Assembly: GCA_905250075.1 (NCBI GenBank)
Contig: CAJNOP010000026.1
Location: 188,211 to 252,210, forward strand
Length of the DNA: 64,000 nt
From: Rotaria sp. Silwood1
Taxonomy: Eukaryota > Rotifera > Eurotatoria > Philodinida > Philodinidae
Reading direction: 5' to 3'
Shown: positions 24,581 through 38,200 of the stretch, in pieces
Layout: the number at the start of each line of letters is the position of its first letter
Numbering within the stretch: the stretch's first letter is position 1
Notes under the pieces: model-generated
Told to the model about the DNA's origin: nothing
Databases searched by the model: none
What the model saw: the letters and a program-made list of their open reading frames with translations, nothing else
Position numbers and translations under genes: made by a program

Positions 24581-27500
24581 TTGTATATTCGTTGTTTAGT
24601 CAAATGTTCATTTTGATAAAAAGTTTAACTTGTAATTCTACATCAAAGATTAAGGTTAAATTTACTTTCTCACATAATGATCTAAAGACGTGTGCTTATA
24701 TATAACTTCCATTATTAAACAAAGAATATGCTAAGACAAGGTTAAACATAAGATATTATATTCCTTTTTTTTTCATATAAAACAATAAATAATGCCTTTA
24801 TACACTACATAAAAAGAAAATTTTCATGTATACATACAAACATATATATTCACATTTGCTACTGTTTATTCATGTGAATAAAAAAATAACGTGTGAGATA
24901 AGGTTCATAAAAGAAAAAATTAGATAGACGACGACATGGACAACATCAGTTGATTTAAGCTTGAAGTAAATAAAAGTGTTAGCTTTCAATAATTGAACTA
25001 ATGTCGTCTGTCTTGTCTCTATTAATCCCATACACAACGGTCACTAACGTCTGGTTTGAATATATACATCAACCTGAACTACATCAATTATTGTTGCTTA
25101 CCTTGACCAAGAAGAGAGAAAGTGTCAACCTTTTTTTCTTTCGTTTTTCCTCTTATGAAACGACTGAACATAGACGATCGAATGAATCATAATACAAAAG
25201 AAAGAAACAAAAAAGAAAAAAACAAGAGAATGTCATTCGTTCCATCGTTGTCGTCGACGTCTTTATTTTCGTTAGATATATAGATACATATACGTATGTA
25301 TTTTCCTTACCTTTTCTTGACGATATCCACCATGTTGAATGCATATATATATGAAGGAATACGAAAAATAAAAGACAATGAATTGTTTTTCCTCTTTTCG
25401 ATCAAATCCTGTGTGAATATAAATGGTTTGAGTGCAAGCATATCCCACTGGTATGAAGGAGAAAAAGAAAAATGACCGACAAAAGACTCTTAAGTGCAAC
25501 ATTGAGTATATATATATAGACATAGAGAAGCAAAGACAAATAATAGTATTCATCATCGATTCAATCAAGGTTAAGAAATTATTGATACTAGTACTTGAGA
25601 ATTTTATTAACAAGAAGCATACAATGTTTAAATTAAAAAGATCATTCTATTGAAATGTTATATCTTAAAAAAGATTTAATTGAATTCTGAATTACATATT
25701 GAAAGAATAGAAGAATATATGCTCTTTTTGTACAATATGATTTGGTTATTTTTACAGTGTTTTTTAACTTTTTGATTTCATACCATCGTCATTATACATA
25801 TATATAGGTACATCATCTCTACGGTGAATAATAAGATTTTTCTCTATTGAAACAGCGTTACACAACATTGATCTTATGTTCACATAATCGAAGATAAACC
25901 ATGCGTTACTCTATAGTTGACTTAATAAATGGTATTCTCTAGCTCAGTGTGATTGAGCGACTATTCAATAATGAATGATAGAAGAGCTGTCAAAATTCAA
26001 TGACTTGAAGATGTTTTTGTTTTCTTCAAAGAAACTCATCAGAAAAACATAAAACTTTACATGTTAATTTATACATTTCTTTATAGATAAGTGTGTATCA
26101 CTTCCATTAACACTTTGACTGGGAAAATACAACAAAAAAAACAAAACAATTTATTCAATAACCATTGAATTTAACCACAAGACAAGAGAAAAAAGTTGTC
26201 ATGTCGAACATTTGAATAAATTTACATTGCTTGTGAAATTTTCATTCGATGAAAGTTTATCGTAAAAAAAATCAACGATACTAATTTTTTATAAACAAAA
26301 AATTTTCTTACCATAAAGATTACGATTCAATTAGTAACAGACTATGAAAATATTTGAAGACTTGTTGCGAAAATTTTTGTCGAGCATATCACTATAAATA
26401 AAATAGTTCACAATAGGAAGATAATTTAAGCTGTTTAGCTACACCAGTTGCTTGTTATTGATCTGTTGAAAGAAAGAAATATTATTTTGTGGCATCAGCT
26501 GGATATTGAACAATCGTTCATCAATAAAAAAAACATTTTGACAATAGATGAAAGAAGACTATAATGAATGTTTGAACGTTTAAAATAAAGAGTCATTTCG
26601 AGTTTGTATATTTTTCTTTTGTCCAACAACAATAGATTGTTTAGTTCATTAGACTATTTAAGAGTAAAGTTAGTGTAGGCAGTTCTCTCGTTAGTAAGAC
26701 TTCTCTTAAAAATCGATCTTTTAACAAATAAAATTAAATTGCATGAAATTTTCAGCGGTAGAACACGATATTTTCGAAGGAAATTCAACAAACAAGAATC
26801 AAAAATGGCTTATTTGGAAACTCCAAATTTTTCATGGATCTTCATTTCATACACTTAATTCGTTTCTTATTTGAAAGTGTAGACATAGCGAAATTTTTTT
26901 TTAATTCGTACTTTTTAAGAAGAAACAATGAATGTAAAGTTTAAAGTCTCGAAAAACTTTCAAAAAACAGTGCTCTATTTACAAAAATACTCTTATGTAA
27001 TTGTAACAATCCTCAATTCAAAAGAAAAACGGCTATGTGATATCCTGTCTCTTGACATGCTTTTCAAATAAGAAAAACTCGATCCATTGAATGAAGACGT
27101 AGAAAGAATTCAGGATTGGACGGTCAAACAAACCTGAGTATATCTGAAAAAAAAAAGAATATTTTTTTAAGCAGAAAGTGACAGTAATCATCAAAACTTT
27201 AGAAAATAAAAACATCAACAATAGCAGAAAATTTCTCGATAATATGAGAATTAAAAGAATTAAATTAAAATCATGATGATCAGATGTTAGAAACTAACTA
27301 ATGGACAGATAATTGTTCATTGATCACTTTTCTTTATTCGAAAATGATATAATTTCAATTCGTTTTCAATGAAGGTTTTCAAACTTTCCAATAATGAATA
27401 AGTGAGTTGTTTTTTTTTTAGTTGAAACAGAAACTCAATCACTGAGTATTCGAAGCTAAATTAAATAGTTAAAAATGTTCTTAAACACTCTCTGACATGT

Positions 27501-30500
27501 TATAACAGAAAGGACAATCTTAATAGAACATTATTTTTAATAGTTTCTTTTCATTTATATATCTCTATGGCAACGTTATCTTGTTTCAATAAATTATAAA
27601 CTGCATGTATCTTCATTGTGTCGTCTTTACGCCATGCACTCTGTTGTATTCCTTCGCTTTTCAACGAAAAGAAGATCAAAAAAATATTAAACTAATGTCT
27701 GTAAAATTAATGATTGTTATTAGTTTTCATGCCATCTTTACGTACAGATAAGGGAAGAAGATATAAGCCAGCTATAATAAAAAACAAAATAGTATTTGAT
27801 TCGAAAAGATATACATTCCCATTAGTTTTTCCATTTATATTCATTCTGCAAAAAAATATATACATTGGTATTGAATCTAAACATCATTATGTCGAGAAAT
27901 ACACAATGCCAACGCATCCCGTAAGAATACGTAAGTTGTTCGATTGGTTTTTAGCTCACATATATTTCAATTACAAACGTTTTTATTAGAGACTTTGCAC
28001 TATGTGTAAAAGGTAAACATTCTAAATAAGTGAACGGAATATTACATTCACTTTTGGCTTGTTCCATTTGATCATAAAAAAATCAATTAAATAGTTTAAT
28101 ATAAAAAGAACAAAATAATGTTGTGTGTGTCACATTTTACTAATTAGATTTTGTTAAAAGTGATTTGTCTATTGAATATGATACCTTTTTTTTCAATGAA
28201 AGAATTTGCATCATGCTGATTCTAATCCTATCTGTGTGTGCTAAAAGAATAACAATAGAGATCCTTAATCTTTGAAAAATTTGTTTTCTTATTTGATTCA
28301 CTATTTGATGCATCACTTGACAATCTTTGTATTGTCATGCTCGAGGAAAAAAAAAGAATATTAATCGCTTTACTAGAATAAAGCAGAGTTGACATAAGCA
28401 TTACATCAGTTCTCTTATAAAAAAAAAAAGATGCCATATTTGATGCATAAATCATCTTTTGAAAAGATTTAATTAACAAAATGAGACTTCGTGTTTTTCT
28501 TTTCCAATTCTTATGAAATTCAATTTTTTTAAAAATATTCTCCTGTAGAAAGTAAAATTATTTCGATAGTTCATCTAAAAAATTCTTGTTGCATATCTGT
28601 ATATATTACGGAATGGTAAGGTTCATGCATTTTCCTATTCGAAAGTAAAAAAACAGTAATTCTATAAACAAAACAATGACAGTTAGCTACTCATTAGCAG
28701 TATACAATTGCATATAAAGATAAACTAATTCTGCATAATATGTAGATCATTAAATAACCTTAATTCTTTCATCAACAAAGTAAATGATCTAAGAAAGGAA
28801 TATATAAAAAGTGAATAGGGATTTGTACACATGTTTTACAGTTATTGTTCATAATTGCCTAATAAATCAATGCATAGCAGAATGCTAATTATTAAATATT
28901 TGGAAATATCAGAAAATTCGATTTCTGAAAGTTTCATGTGAATTTTTATTTTATTTTTGTATAATACGGAAGATAACAAATGAAATTTTCATGTATATAA
29001 ACATTTCTCATTCTTTAGATTGACAAGTTGAATAATACAATTTATGTTTTTAATGAAGAACTTCATAAACATCTGGCAACGAAAAAAAAACCAAGTGATA
29101 CATAAAGTAGCAAAAAAATTAATGTACATGATACAATACACTTAAATTTTAACGAACGTGCCAGCAATCTGAACTTAATCACTTTTGTTATACGTATATC
29201 AAACGAATAATTCGTTACAATTACTAGAATGATTTATTATTTACATCTGTCTATGATGAACGTTCACTGGATAATCGATGTTATTTCTATTGACGAGTTA
29301 GATGGCATGAAGATGATTCAAACGCGTCCGTTGCCTACAAAGATCAAAACGTTTTGTGCACAAGATGAATGACATTGCATGGTACGAGAAACTCTATGGT
29401 ATTGTTAGATGAAAAGAAATAGCTTTGTTTTGCAGAGTATCCTGAAAGCTTTTAATTGACTGATTTTTGAATTTTCTTTTCCGTATATCTTACATTATTT
29501 GTCTGCATGTTTCATTTTTCATAATGGGATCTGTTTGTATGTTATCTATAAGTTCTTTTAAGACCAACAAAATTAGAGAATTATACATGCTAATAATAAT
29601 AAAAAGATTTCACGATTCTAATGACGGAATGAAAAGACTTAATTTTTGAATACATTTTTCTATTCATTGTGACGTGACAATACCAAAAAGAATACTATGG
29701 ATCATAAGAATATTACATACTCGAAATCAAAGTTGAAAGATTTTTTTTCTAATTTTAATTGCAACAAAATATCTACGTCTATGTACAAAAAAAAAAAAGA
29801 AATGTTCCAAATGCGTTTGAACTCAAAGTATGAAAATATTCTCAATGGAAACTCAGATATCAAGTCTTAAAATTTAATATGTGTGTGTTTAATGAAGAAA
29901 AACTAGAAATAAGTACGAAGTTGTTGTCATTTTAATTTGATCTCATAAGAGAATATTCTCGAATGTCGTTCACTTTTCAGCTGAGACTTAGACCTTAGTG
30001 AACTATGTCTACCATAAAAAGAGTTCATTATTTATAATTTGTTTCTGAGGGTAGCTCAAAGCTTCAAGTAGAAATACGAAAGTCAGTTTCTTTCTGATGT
30101 TCCTGAGGAGAACGACAGCGTTTATTAAAAAATATCGCAAAAAGTGGAATATCTTCGCAGCAATAAGCTAACGACATGAATTTTTTTCTAATTGTTCATA
30201 ACTCGTTTGGATGTATATAATACACATAGTCTAGACTCAAAATTAACTCGATAGTTTGAGTTCTTCTTGCGTTAGCTGAAAAAACTCTGAATATGTTTTT
30301 ATGGAAATGAGCCTAACTGATGTCTTTATAAGGACAAAGTTTCAATTCGACATTCGCAAAAGAGCAATCTTGCTATCACTATGCGATCGTAAAAGTCTAA
30401 ATTCATTAAAAAATTCATGTCTCGGTTCAAAAGTGGGCGACTACTTAAGAATGTCCATTCGTCAGAGTAACGATAGACACGTTATCTCATGCCTAAAGTT

Positions 30501-32237
30501 CTGTTAAATACTTATTCAAGCAGCTTATACAAATTTTATAATAGTCATATAGAAACAAGTAGTAAACAGATAAAATAGTTCAGCCAGTACATTTAGTTAA
30601 CTATGATAATGATCATTTGTGAAAATTCTTTATCATATGTTACTAAAAGCAAAACAAAGATAAGATGACAGACTATATCTTCAAAAATAACTAAAAAAAA
30701 AAGAGAAATTATATTTGACTGAAACTATGTATGGAATTGTTTTTTTCATAAAATATTTTTGCTGTAGGGAAACGAACTGGTAGAAATTGGTGTATTTATT
30801 AAATATTGAAGTTGAGTTTTTTGTTTAGTTAAGATATATTGATAATGAATTTTTGAAAGATGTAGCATTATTATATAGTATCAAAAATTATTTCAATCTT
30901 ATGCATGCAGATATTAGTTCTATAAATTCAAAAGAAAAGCAAAAAAGTTAGGGACATAATTAATGAATCTGATGAAAAATCTATAAAATAGGAATTCTAA
31001 TATTATTTTCTAAAGAAATTTATGAAAATTTTATTAAAATAATTTCTCTTCATTTTTTTAAAATTATTAATGTAATGATGTACATTAGATCTATATTGAA
31101 ATAATTTAGTAGTATTATGAACACAAAAGAGATTTTTTTCTAATAGACGGTTGCATTGAATCAATGCATTATTAGCACTTTCCTAGTTATGACAACTTTT
31201 ATTAAACTTAATGAAGCGATTTAAATAAATAAAGAAAGAAAAAACCTTTCATATTCATTATATTCGCATGAAAAATTCTCTAAAGATAAAAAAGAGATAA
31301 AAAACTGAATACAAGAAGTATGTTATAATTTATTCGTAAATTTCTTGTTTTTTTTTTTTTCTTATTTTACAATAAATAAATTCCAATACGTATATATATA
31401 TATAGACAAAAGAGTTTATTTATTTTGAAATAATAATAATAGAGTCAAACATATACATATATATAGAACTTATTCATAACATTTTTTTTTTTGTTAAATT
31501 GACATTTATTTTAATATTTGTTTCTAAGAACATAAAAATTTTCTTTTCTTAAAAAACAAAAAAGAAAAACGAAGAAAGAAAGAAAGAAAGAAAAACAATG
31601 GAATGCTATTTAATAATCTATATATTCCATATTTATAGAGTTTTTTTTGTCAGATGTATACACTGTTTTTTTTTCTCATTTATTGCACGCGCACACAACA
31701 CCGAAATAATGACATACAAAAAGACAAAAAAAAAAACGAAAGAAAAAAAAAACCAAAGACACAAACAAAAAGCAAAAACAATCATTCGAATAGAATACAT
31801 ATATCACTGAAATCCCAAACAAATGTCATTCTATGTTGTTGCTGTTTATTTTTCTTGTTGCTTATAATAATAATAATAATTATTATTATTTTTTGTTTTT
31901 TTCTTAATGCACTTGTTGGAGCAACTGAGTGTGTCACGACTAGTTAGAATGCTTGAGCAATATTCACACATACAGATAAACATGTAGAAATATATGCAAT
32001 TGAACAAAACGAACAACAAAGAGAAAACAAAAAAAGATAAAAACCACATTGAGCAAAGCAACCAACTAAAACGAATTATTTCACAAAACGACAAGAAAAA
32101 AGAAAAAAAAAGAAAAAGAAAAAAATTACAAGATCACCAATTGTTTTTTCTTTTCTCAAAATATCACCTTGGCTAGATAAAATGAACAATAAAGAAAACA
32201 AAAAGAAAAATGAATTTGTTTTTTTGTTTTTTTTTTT
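24581..32237. other. Long intergenic region, no gene seen
   Basis: About 7.7 kb between the MAGUK 5' end and the CUX 3' end. Open frames are short, compositionally biased (poly-Phe/Lys/Asn from homopolymer runs) and not splice-linked. It presumably contains the MAGUK promoter near 24.6-25.3 kb and the CUX 3' UTR near 31.3-32.2 kb, where poly-A/poly-T and (AATA)-type low-complexity sequence is dense. No transposase or RNA gene was recognised. Confidence 0.55.
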
Positions 32238-35200
32238 TCAAGTAAGAATATCAATTAGATTTGTCTTTTGATTTGTTTCATCATTACTGTCATTTTCAAT
32301 TATTGTTGAATCATTATGAAATCTTTTTGTTAGATTATTATTATTATTATTATTTGTAGTGACAATTTTTTGTGGCACTGATTTACGTTTTTTACTACTT
32401 GAACTTAATGATATAGGTGTTATTTTTTGATCATCAATTAATGAAACAATATTTGTTGATGTTGCTGATAAACCAATTGGACTTGTTGAACTGTTCGAAT
32501 CATTTGTACCATTAAGCCATGAACTAATTTAATAGAAAACAAAAGCAAAGTGTGTTTTTTTCTCTCTCTCTCTCTCTTTTCGTATTTACCTAGTTAAAGG
32601 TACAATTGTTGGTAAAATAGGATAATCATCATCATCGTCATCATCATCATCATTGTTATTATTATTATTATTATCATCTAAATCATCTTCATCATCACTT
32701 TGTGTATTTATTAAATCATCATTATTATTATTAAGTGATGATGTTGACATTTTATTTATTGGACTTGATGATGAACGTATATTTGTTTTTGCTCTCATAC
32801 GTGAATTATGAAACCAATTAGCTATTTTATTCATTGGTAATGATAATTCACCAACAAGTTGTTCTAATGTTGATTGACTTGGATATGGTTCATTTTCAAA
32901 TATTTGTTTTAATACACGACGTTGATCATCAGTAAATAAATATCGACGTTTTGGATTATTATTATTATTATTATTATTGTTATTTGTTGTTGAAGATGAT
33001 GATGATTTTTTCATTGTTGAATTATTATTTCCACTTTCTAAATCACCATTATTAGTATCTGTTGTTGTAGCTGGAGGACGAGAACGTCGTAAAGCTATGA
33101 TACAGTAAACAAAGTGAAATAAAAATAAAAATAAAAAATTTTTACCATCACGTTCTCGTTTCCAAGCAAGTAATTTTTGTACATTGTCTGTATCATGATA
33201 CCATGTATACATACGTATATATGGTTCACGACCTTTAACACTTAATGAATGCCAAGGACGAGGTTTTGATAATATTTCACTAACAGTTCCTTGAGATAGA
33301 TTCAGTACAGCTTCACCTTAAATAATAATAAAGGACAATATATATATATATGCGGAAAATTATCCGTTAGCAATATGACTAAGATTCTTGGTAAGGGAGG
33401 ATGGGACTTTCTCCTCATAATATCTGTTTTTCTGCCAATATTTTACAGCCTTGTAATAACTTTGAACGAAAACCTGATTTCTGAAATATCATTAGCATTT
33501 TTTTCTAATAAACAATGTCACTACGACATAAATAAAATTGAGAAAATGCTCGAGGGTGGAACAATCTAGTAGCAAGTGTTTTGTTGCAGAGAATACCGGG
33601 TGAAAATACTTCGTGTGGATTTTTGTGCCTTTTTCATCTCTGATAAATATCAACAATTCTGACATGATTTCATAAAATTAAAACATGCATTTCTCAAGAC
33701 AAGTAATTTTCTTAGAGCTAATATTCATATAGTAGATGTATATTAGTTTACTCAGTGGACTCTGAAACAATTAGCACTAGAGTGATCATGCATTTTAATT
33801 TTAAAAAACCTCCAAATAAAGGCAGCATTTATGAAAATTAAATAAATACGTTTCATAGTTAACGCCTGGCCCAAGAAAATTTCTATCCAAAGCTTATTTC
33901 CAGTATAACTTAGTTTTGCAAAAAAAATTGATTTACTTTAATGTGACGAAATTCGAATAAACAAACACAAAAAATGCTCTTACAATCAAATGAGAGGTTT
34001 GAAATTAATCTCAAATTGTATACATCTTTCTTTAAAATATCTAGAAAACCGATATTTATGGCTGTGACGTTTTATCTTGCTCAGAACTTTATCATAGATG
34101 CAACTCATATCACAAATTCTAATGTCTATCCTAAAAAAACTTATTCAAAAGAATAAACTCAACATCAAATGAAAAGTGACTATGTTCCATTTTGTTTGAA
34201 ATGATTTCTGTATATAATAAATATTTACGATTAATAAATAATACATACCAAATACACGTTGTCCAATACTATAAGCAAAGAGAAGTTCTCGTACTTGTGA
34301 ACTTAATTGTTCAGTATCGATGGAATCTAAATGAACAAGAAAAAAATTGTTTTTGTTTTTTTTTTTTTTCAAATATTCAAAAATCGATTTATTTTTTTAC
34401 TTGGTAATGATATTTTAGGCAATTCATATGATGGCATAAGTGGATTTTTTGATGAATGTCTTAAATGATTTGATGATGATGAGGATTTATCATTATTTAT
34501 TTTTGAATTTTTTGAACGAGATTTTGATTTATTTGAATTTGATATTATTCCATTTGATGGTGATGATGATGATAATGGTAATTGTAAAGTATCATTTGTT
34601 AATAATTGTGATGAATCATTTAATAAAATATTTGATTGTGAATCTATTGAGTTGTCACGTGTTAATAATTTATTTGAATGATAACCATTTATTATTGTAT
34701 TTGATAAAAGTGATGGTATTATGGTTGTTGTTGATGATGATGATGATGATGATGGTGGTGGTGGACAAAATGTTGGTAATAATATTGAATTTGTTGTTGT
34801 TGATGATGTTGATGTTGTTGGAACATTTTGTACAAGTTGTTTTATGGCATTTGGATCATCAAGAAAAATACGCATACGAAGAAATGGTTCACGACCTTTT
34901 TGTGTTAATAATTCCCATTGTTTTGGTCGAGCAAGAATATCACTAAACATAAGATTTTGTTTTTTTTTTTTATTGTTTTATTCTATTTTAAAGAACAAAC
35001 AATAAAAAATTGTTACTTACCTAACACTTCCCTGAGATAATCCAAGAATTTTTTCTCCAAAATGTCGTTGTGATATACTATAACGACTAAGAATATCTTT
35101 AACTGTTTGTACTAATTCCATTGTATTTATGTAACGATATTTTGATGTATCTTGTTCACGTAATGGTGCTAAAGCTGTTTTAATATGTTTTGTTGATAAT

Positions 35201-38200
35201 TGTTGTTTATTATTTGAGATTTTAATTGATGTTTGTTCAATATCATGATGATTTGAATCAATTTTCATACTTAAATCAAGTGGAATTTCATCTGAACTTA
35301 TAGGATTATCATCATCAATATCATTATTATTATTGTCATCATCATCATCATCATCATCATCGTCGTCATCATTTTCATCATTATCATTGTTATTATTATC
35401 ATCATTATCCTGTTCACTTTCATCATCCGTATCAATTGATGTTGGTAATGTTGGTTGAAATTGTTTAAATAAATCATTATTACGAACAATTTCTTGTAAC
35501 ATAAGCCAATTACGATAATTATCTGGTTGATGACGAAGTAAATTAAATGGTGATGATGTTGAACAATCAAGAAGATTATTTGTTGTTGTTGTTGTTGCTG
35601 TTGTTGTTAATGTTTCATTATTAAAACTATTTGCTGTACGCATTAATAATGATGGTACAAATGCTGATAACATAGATAAAGATGCTGCTGCATTTGATGT
35701 TGCTGTTGCTGTTGATGATGATGGTGGTGGAGGTGGTGGAACAGGAAGTAAAAATGTTTGTTGATCAGATGGTGGGGATTCATTTAAAGGAGAATTAACT
35801 GCTGATGAGTTTGTTGATGATGATGATCCTGATGATGACGTTTTTGATTCAAGTGGATCTGTTAATAGATTAGCATTTGATGTTTCTTTATGTAAAGAAC
35901 TACATGGAGATAAAGATAATTTTTGATCCTAAAAAAAAAAACATATGGAAAATTTGAGTATAAATTTAATGATATTCTATATTTACTATGTTATTTGCTG
36001 CTGCTGCTGCAGCAGCAGCGGCAGCAACAGCCGCTGCCATTTGTTGTTTTTGAGCATCAGCTAAAATTTGAACAATTTTTTGATGTGTTGCTGGATCTGT
36101 ATGTTTTGTACTTATAGCTGGATATGGATTGTCTTTTGAACCTATTTATAAAATAGATTATTTTTAATTAATAAATAATTATATATATATATTTTTTTTT
36201 TTACGTTTCACTTACGATTATTCATACCTTTGCGTGGACTAATACTTTTTAATGTTAATATACTTTCTTCAGAATTTGCCCAACACCACATTTTTCTATA
36301 ACTTTCTTTACCTTTTTCAGTTAATTTTGACCAACATTTTGGTTTTGATAATAATTCACTAACTGTACCTTGAGATAAACTTAATATATAACGTGCAAAT
36401 ATACGTTGACCAATATTATGTTGTGCAAGAAGTTTTCGTACAACATTAGCAACATATGTTGTATCAAGTGGTTCAAGTAAATTTGTATTTATATTTGTTG
36501 GTACTGATGTACATGTTGATGGTACAAGAATTGTTGATGATGGTGATGGTTTAGGTGATGTTTGTTTAGATGATTTAATTACTGTTCGATTATCTGTAGA
36601 TGTTGTAGCTATACTTGATACGCCTGATGATGACGATAATGGTGGACTCCATGATGATGTTGGTGGACAATGAAGTTTTGTACATTGGACGGATGAAAGT
36701 TGATGACCTATGATCATTTATTGGATAAAAAAAATGACTTTTTTTTTTGTTCTATATATAAATCTATATGATTTACCTGGAAAGAGATTGGACGGCGTTA
36801 ATGTTGTTGTTGTAACTGATGAAAGAAGTGAAGCAGTTGGAGTAACCATTGTTGAACATGATGTTGTTAATGATGGATATTTTGTATTTGTTGAATTTGA
36901 AAGAGTATTGCACAATTGAAGATTATCTTTTGTTGTTATAATTGAAAGTGATGTTGGTATAGATGGACTAATTTTTTTTGATGATTCATTTAATGTTCGT
37001 GTCATATCATCAATACCATTATAATTTGTTGTTGATTGTTGATGAGTTTTTAAATAAATCTGAGAAGGTGATGAAGGAGAAGAAGATGAATTAGATGATG
37101 AAGAAGCTGATGATGAAAGAAAAGATGGTATAGGTAAATATGGAACATTTGTTCGGTGCAAACATGGAGAAGTACAATGACGACATGAATGTTGAAGCTG
37201 ATGATGATTAGTATTACCTAGAGTGATATAAATAAGTTGCTGTAACATGCATATATTCAATTCCCAAAATTCTTTATTAGTTCTTTTCTTTTTTCCTCTT
37301 TTTCTTGTCATATATGTTTAAAAGCATGATTAGAGATAGAGAATAATAGCCAATCAAACTGTGTGTCGTATTATAGGATTAGTTGAACTTACTTTCTGAA
37401 TCAATTTGTGACATTTTGATTTGTGTTTGTTCATCTTGTATATCGAATGATTTTTTTGATAGATTTCCTATTTGATCATCATTCGAAGAACGATTTGTTG
37501 TAGAAAATTCGATTGATTTAAAAACACTAAAAAGAAAACAAGTTCTTTGTACTGATAATATATAAAAAAAAAAATCCATTACTCACGTCAATTCTCGTTT
37601 GATTTCATCATAATCGGATTGAGTTTGTAATTTATTTTCTAGTTGTGCAATTAACTTTTCTTTTTCACTTAAGACATTTTCAAGATCAGAAATCTGAATA
37701 AAAAAAAAAAAAGCTCAAGATAAATATGATTCATCCAAAAAAAAAATAAATAAAGGAAAAAGTATTTTTGTTTTTTTTTTCTTTTTTCGTTGAAATTCTT
37801 CTTCTTTTTCTTTACCTGTGTAAATGATGTTTCTTTTATTTTAATCAATGTCGATTGTAATTTTTGTGTTTCATCAACAAGTGTAACTATTTGACGTTCT
37901 TTAGTTGCTAATTCAAGCTCAAGTTTTTCACATAATTTCCGCTCTATTTCTTCTTGTGAAATCAACTCATCATTAGGTTTATTATTTGTTGATCGTATTT
38001 GTTCAAAATCTTCACGTAATTTATCAACAAATCGTTCTGTATTTGATGTTCGCTGATTAATAAATAGAAAAAAACAAAAGAAGTTCTGTCTCTTTGTTGA
38101 AAAAAGAAAATTAATTTTTTTACCTTATTCATTTGTTCTAAATCTTGATTACACATATGATCATCTGATGAACATAAAGTATTTGTATCGTCTTGTTTTA

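Noticed and set aside
27714-27989. 91-codon + strand frame
   Set aside because: Lys/Ile/Phe-rich composition as expected of AT-rich non-coding DNA; no splice-linked partner or family motif.
33317-34248. 932-bp CUX intron 17 with + strand and - strand frames of 60-64 codons
   Set aside because: Frames are short and compositionally random. It is simply a longer intron interrupting CUT domain 3, and the flanking exons rejoin the domain perfectly.
34440-35005. Open frames on the + strand rich in Met/Leu/Val and in Asp/Val
   Set aside because: They are antisense shadows of the CUX exon at 34401-34942, created by its TCA/ACA/GAT repeats; the - strand frame has CUT-domain similarity and correct splice sites.
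35298-35570. Open - strand frame with long Met/Thr/Ile runs
   Set aside because: It is an out-of-frame reading of the Asp/Asn tract in the CUX exon 35021-35928.
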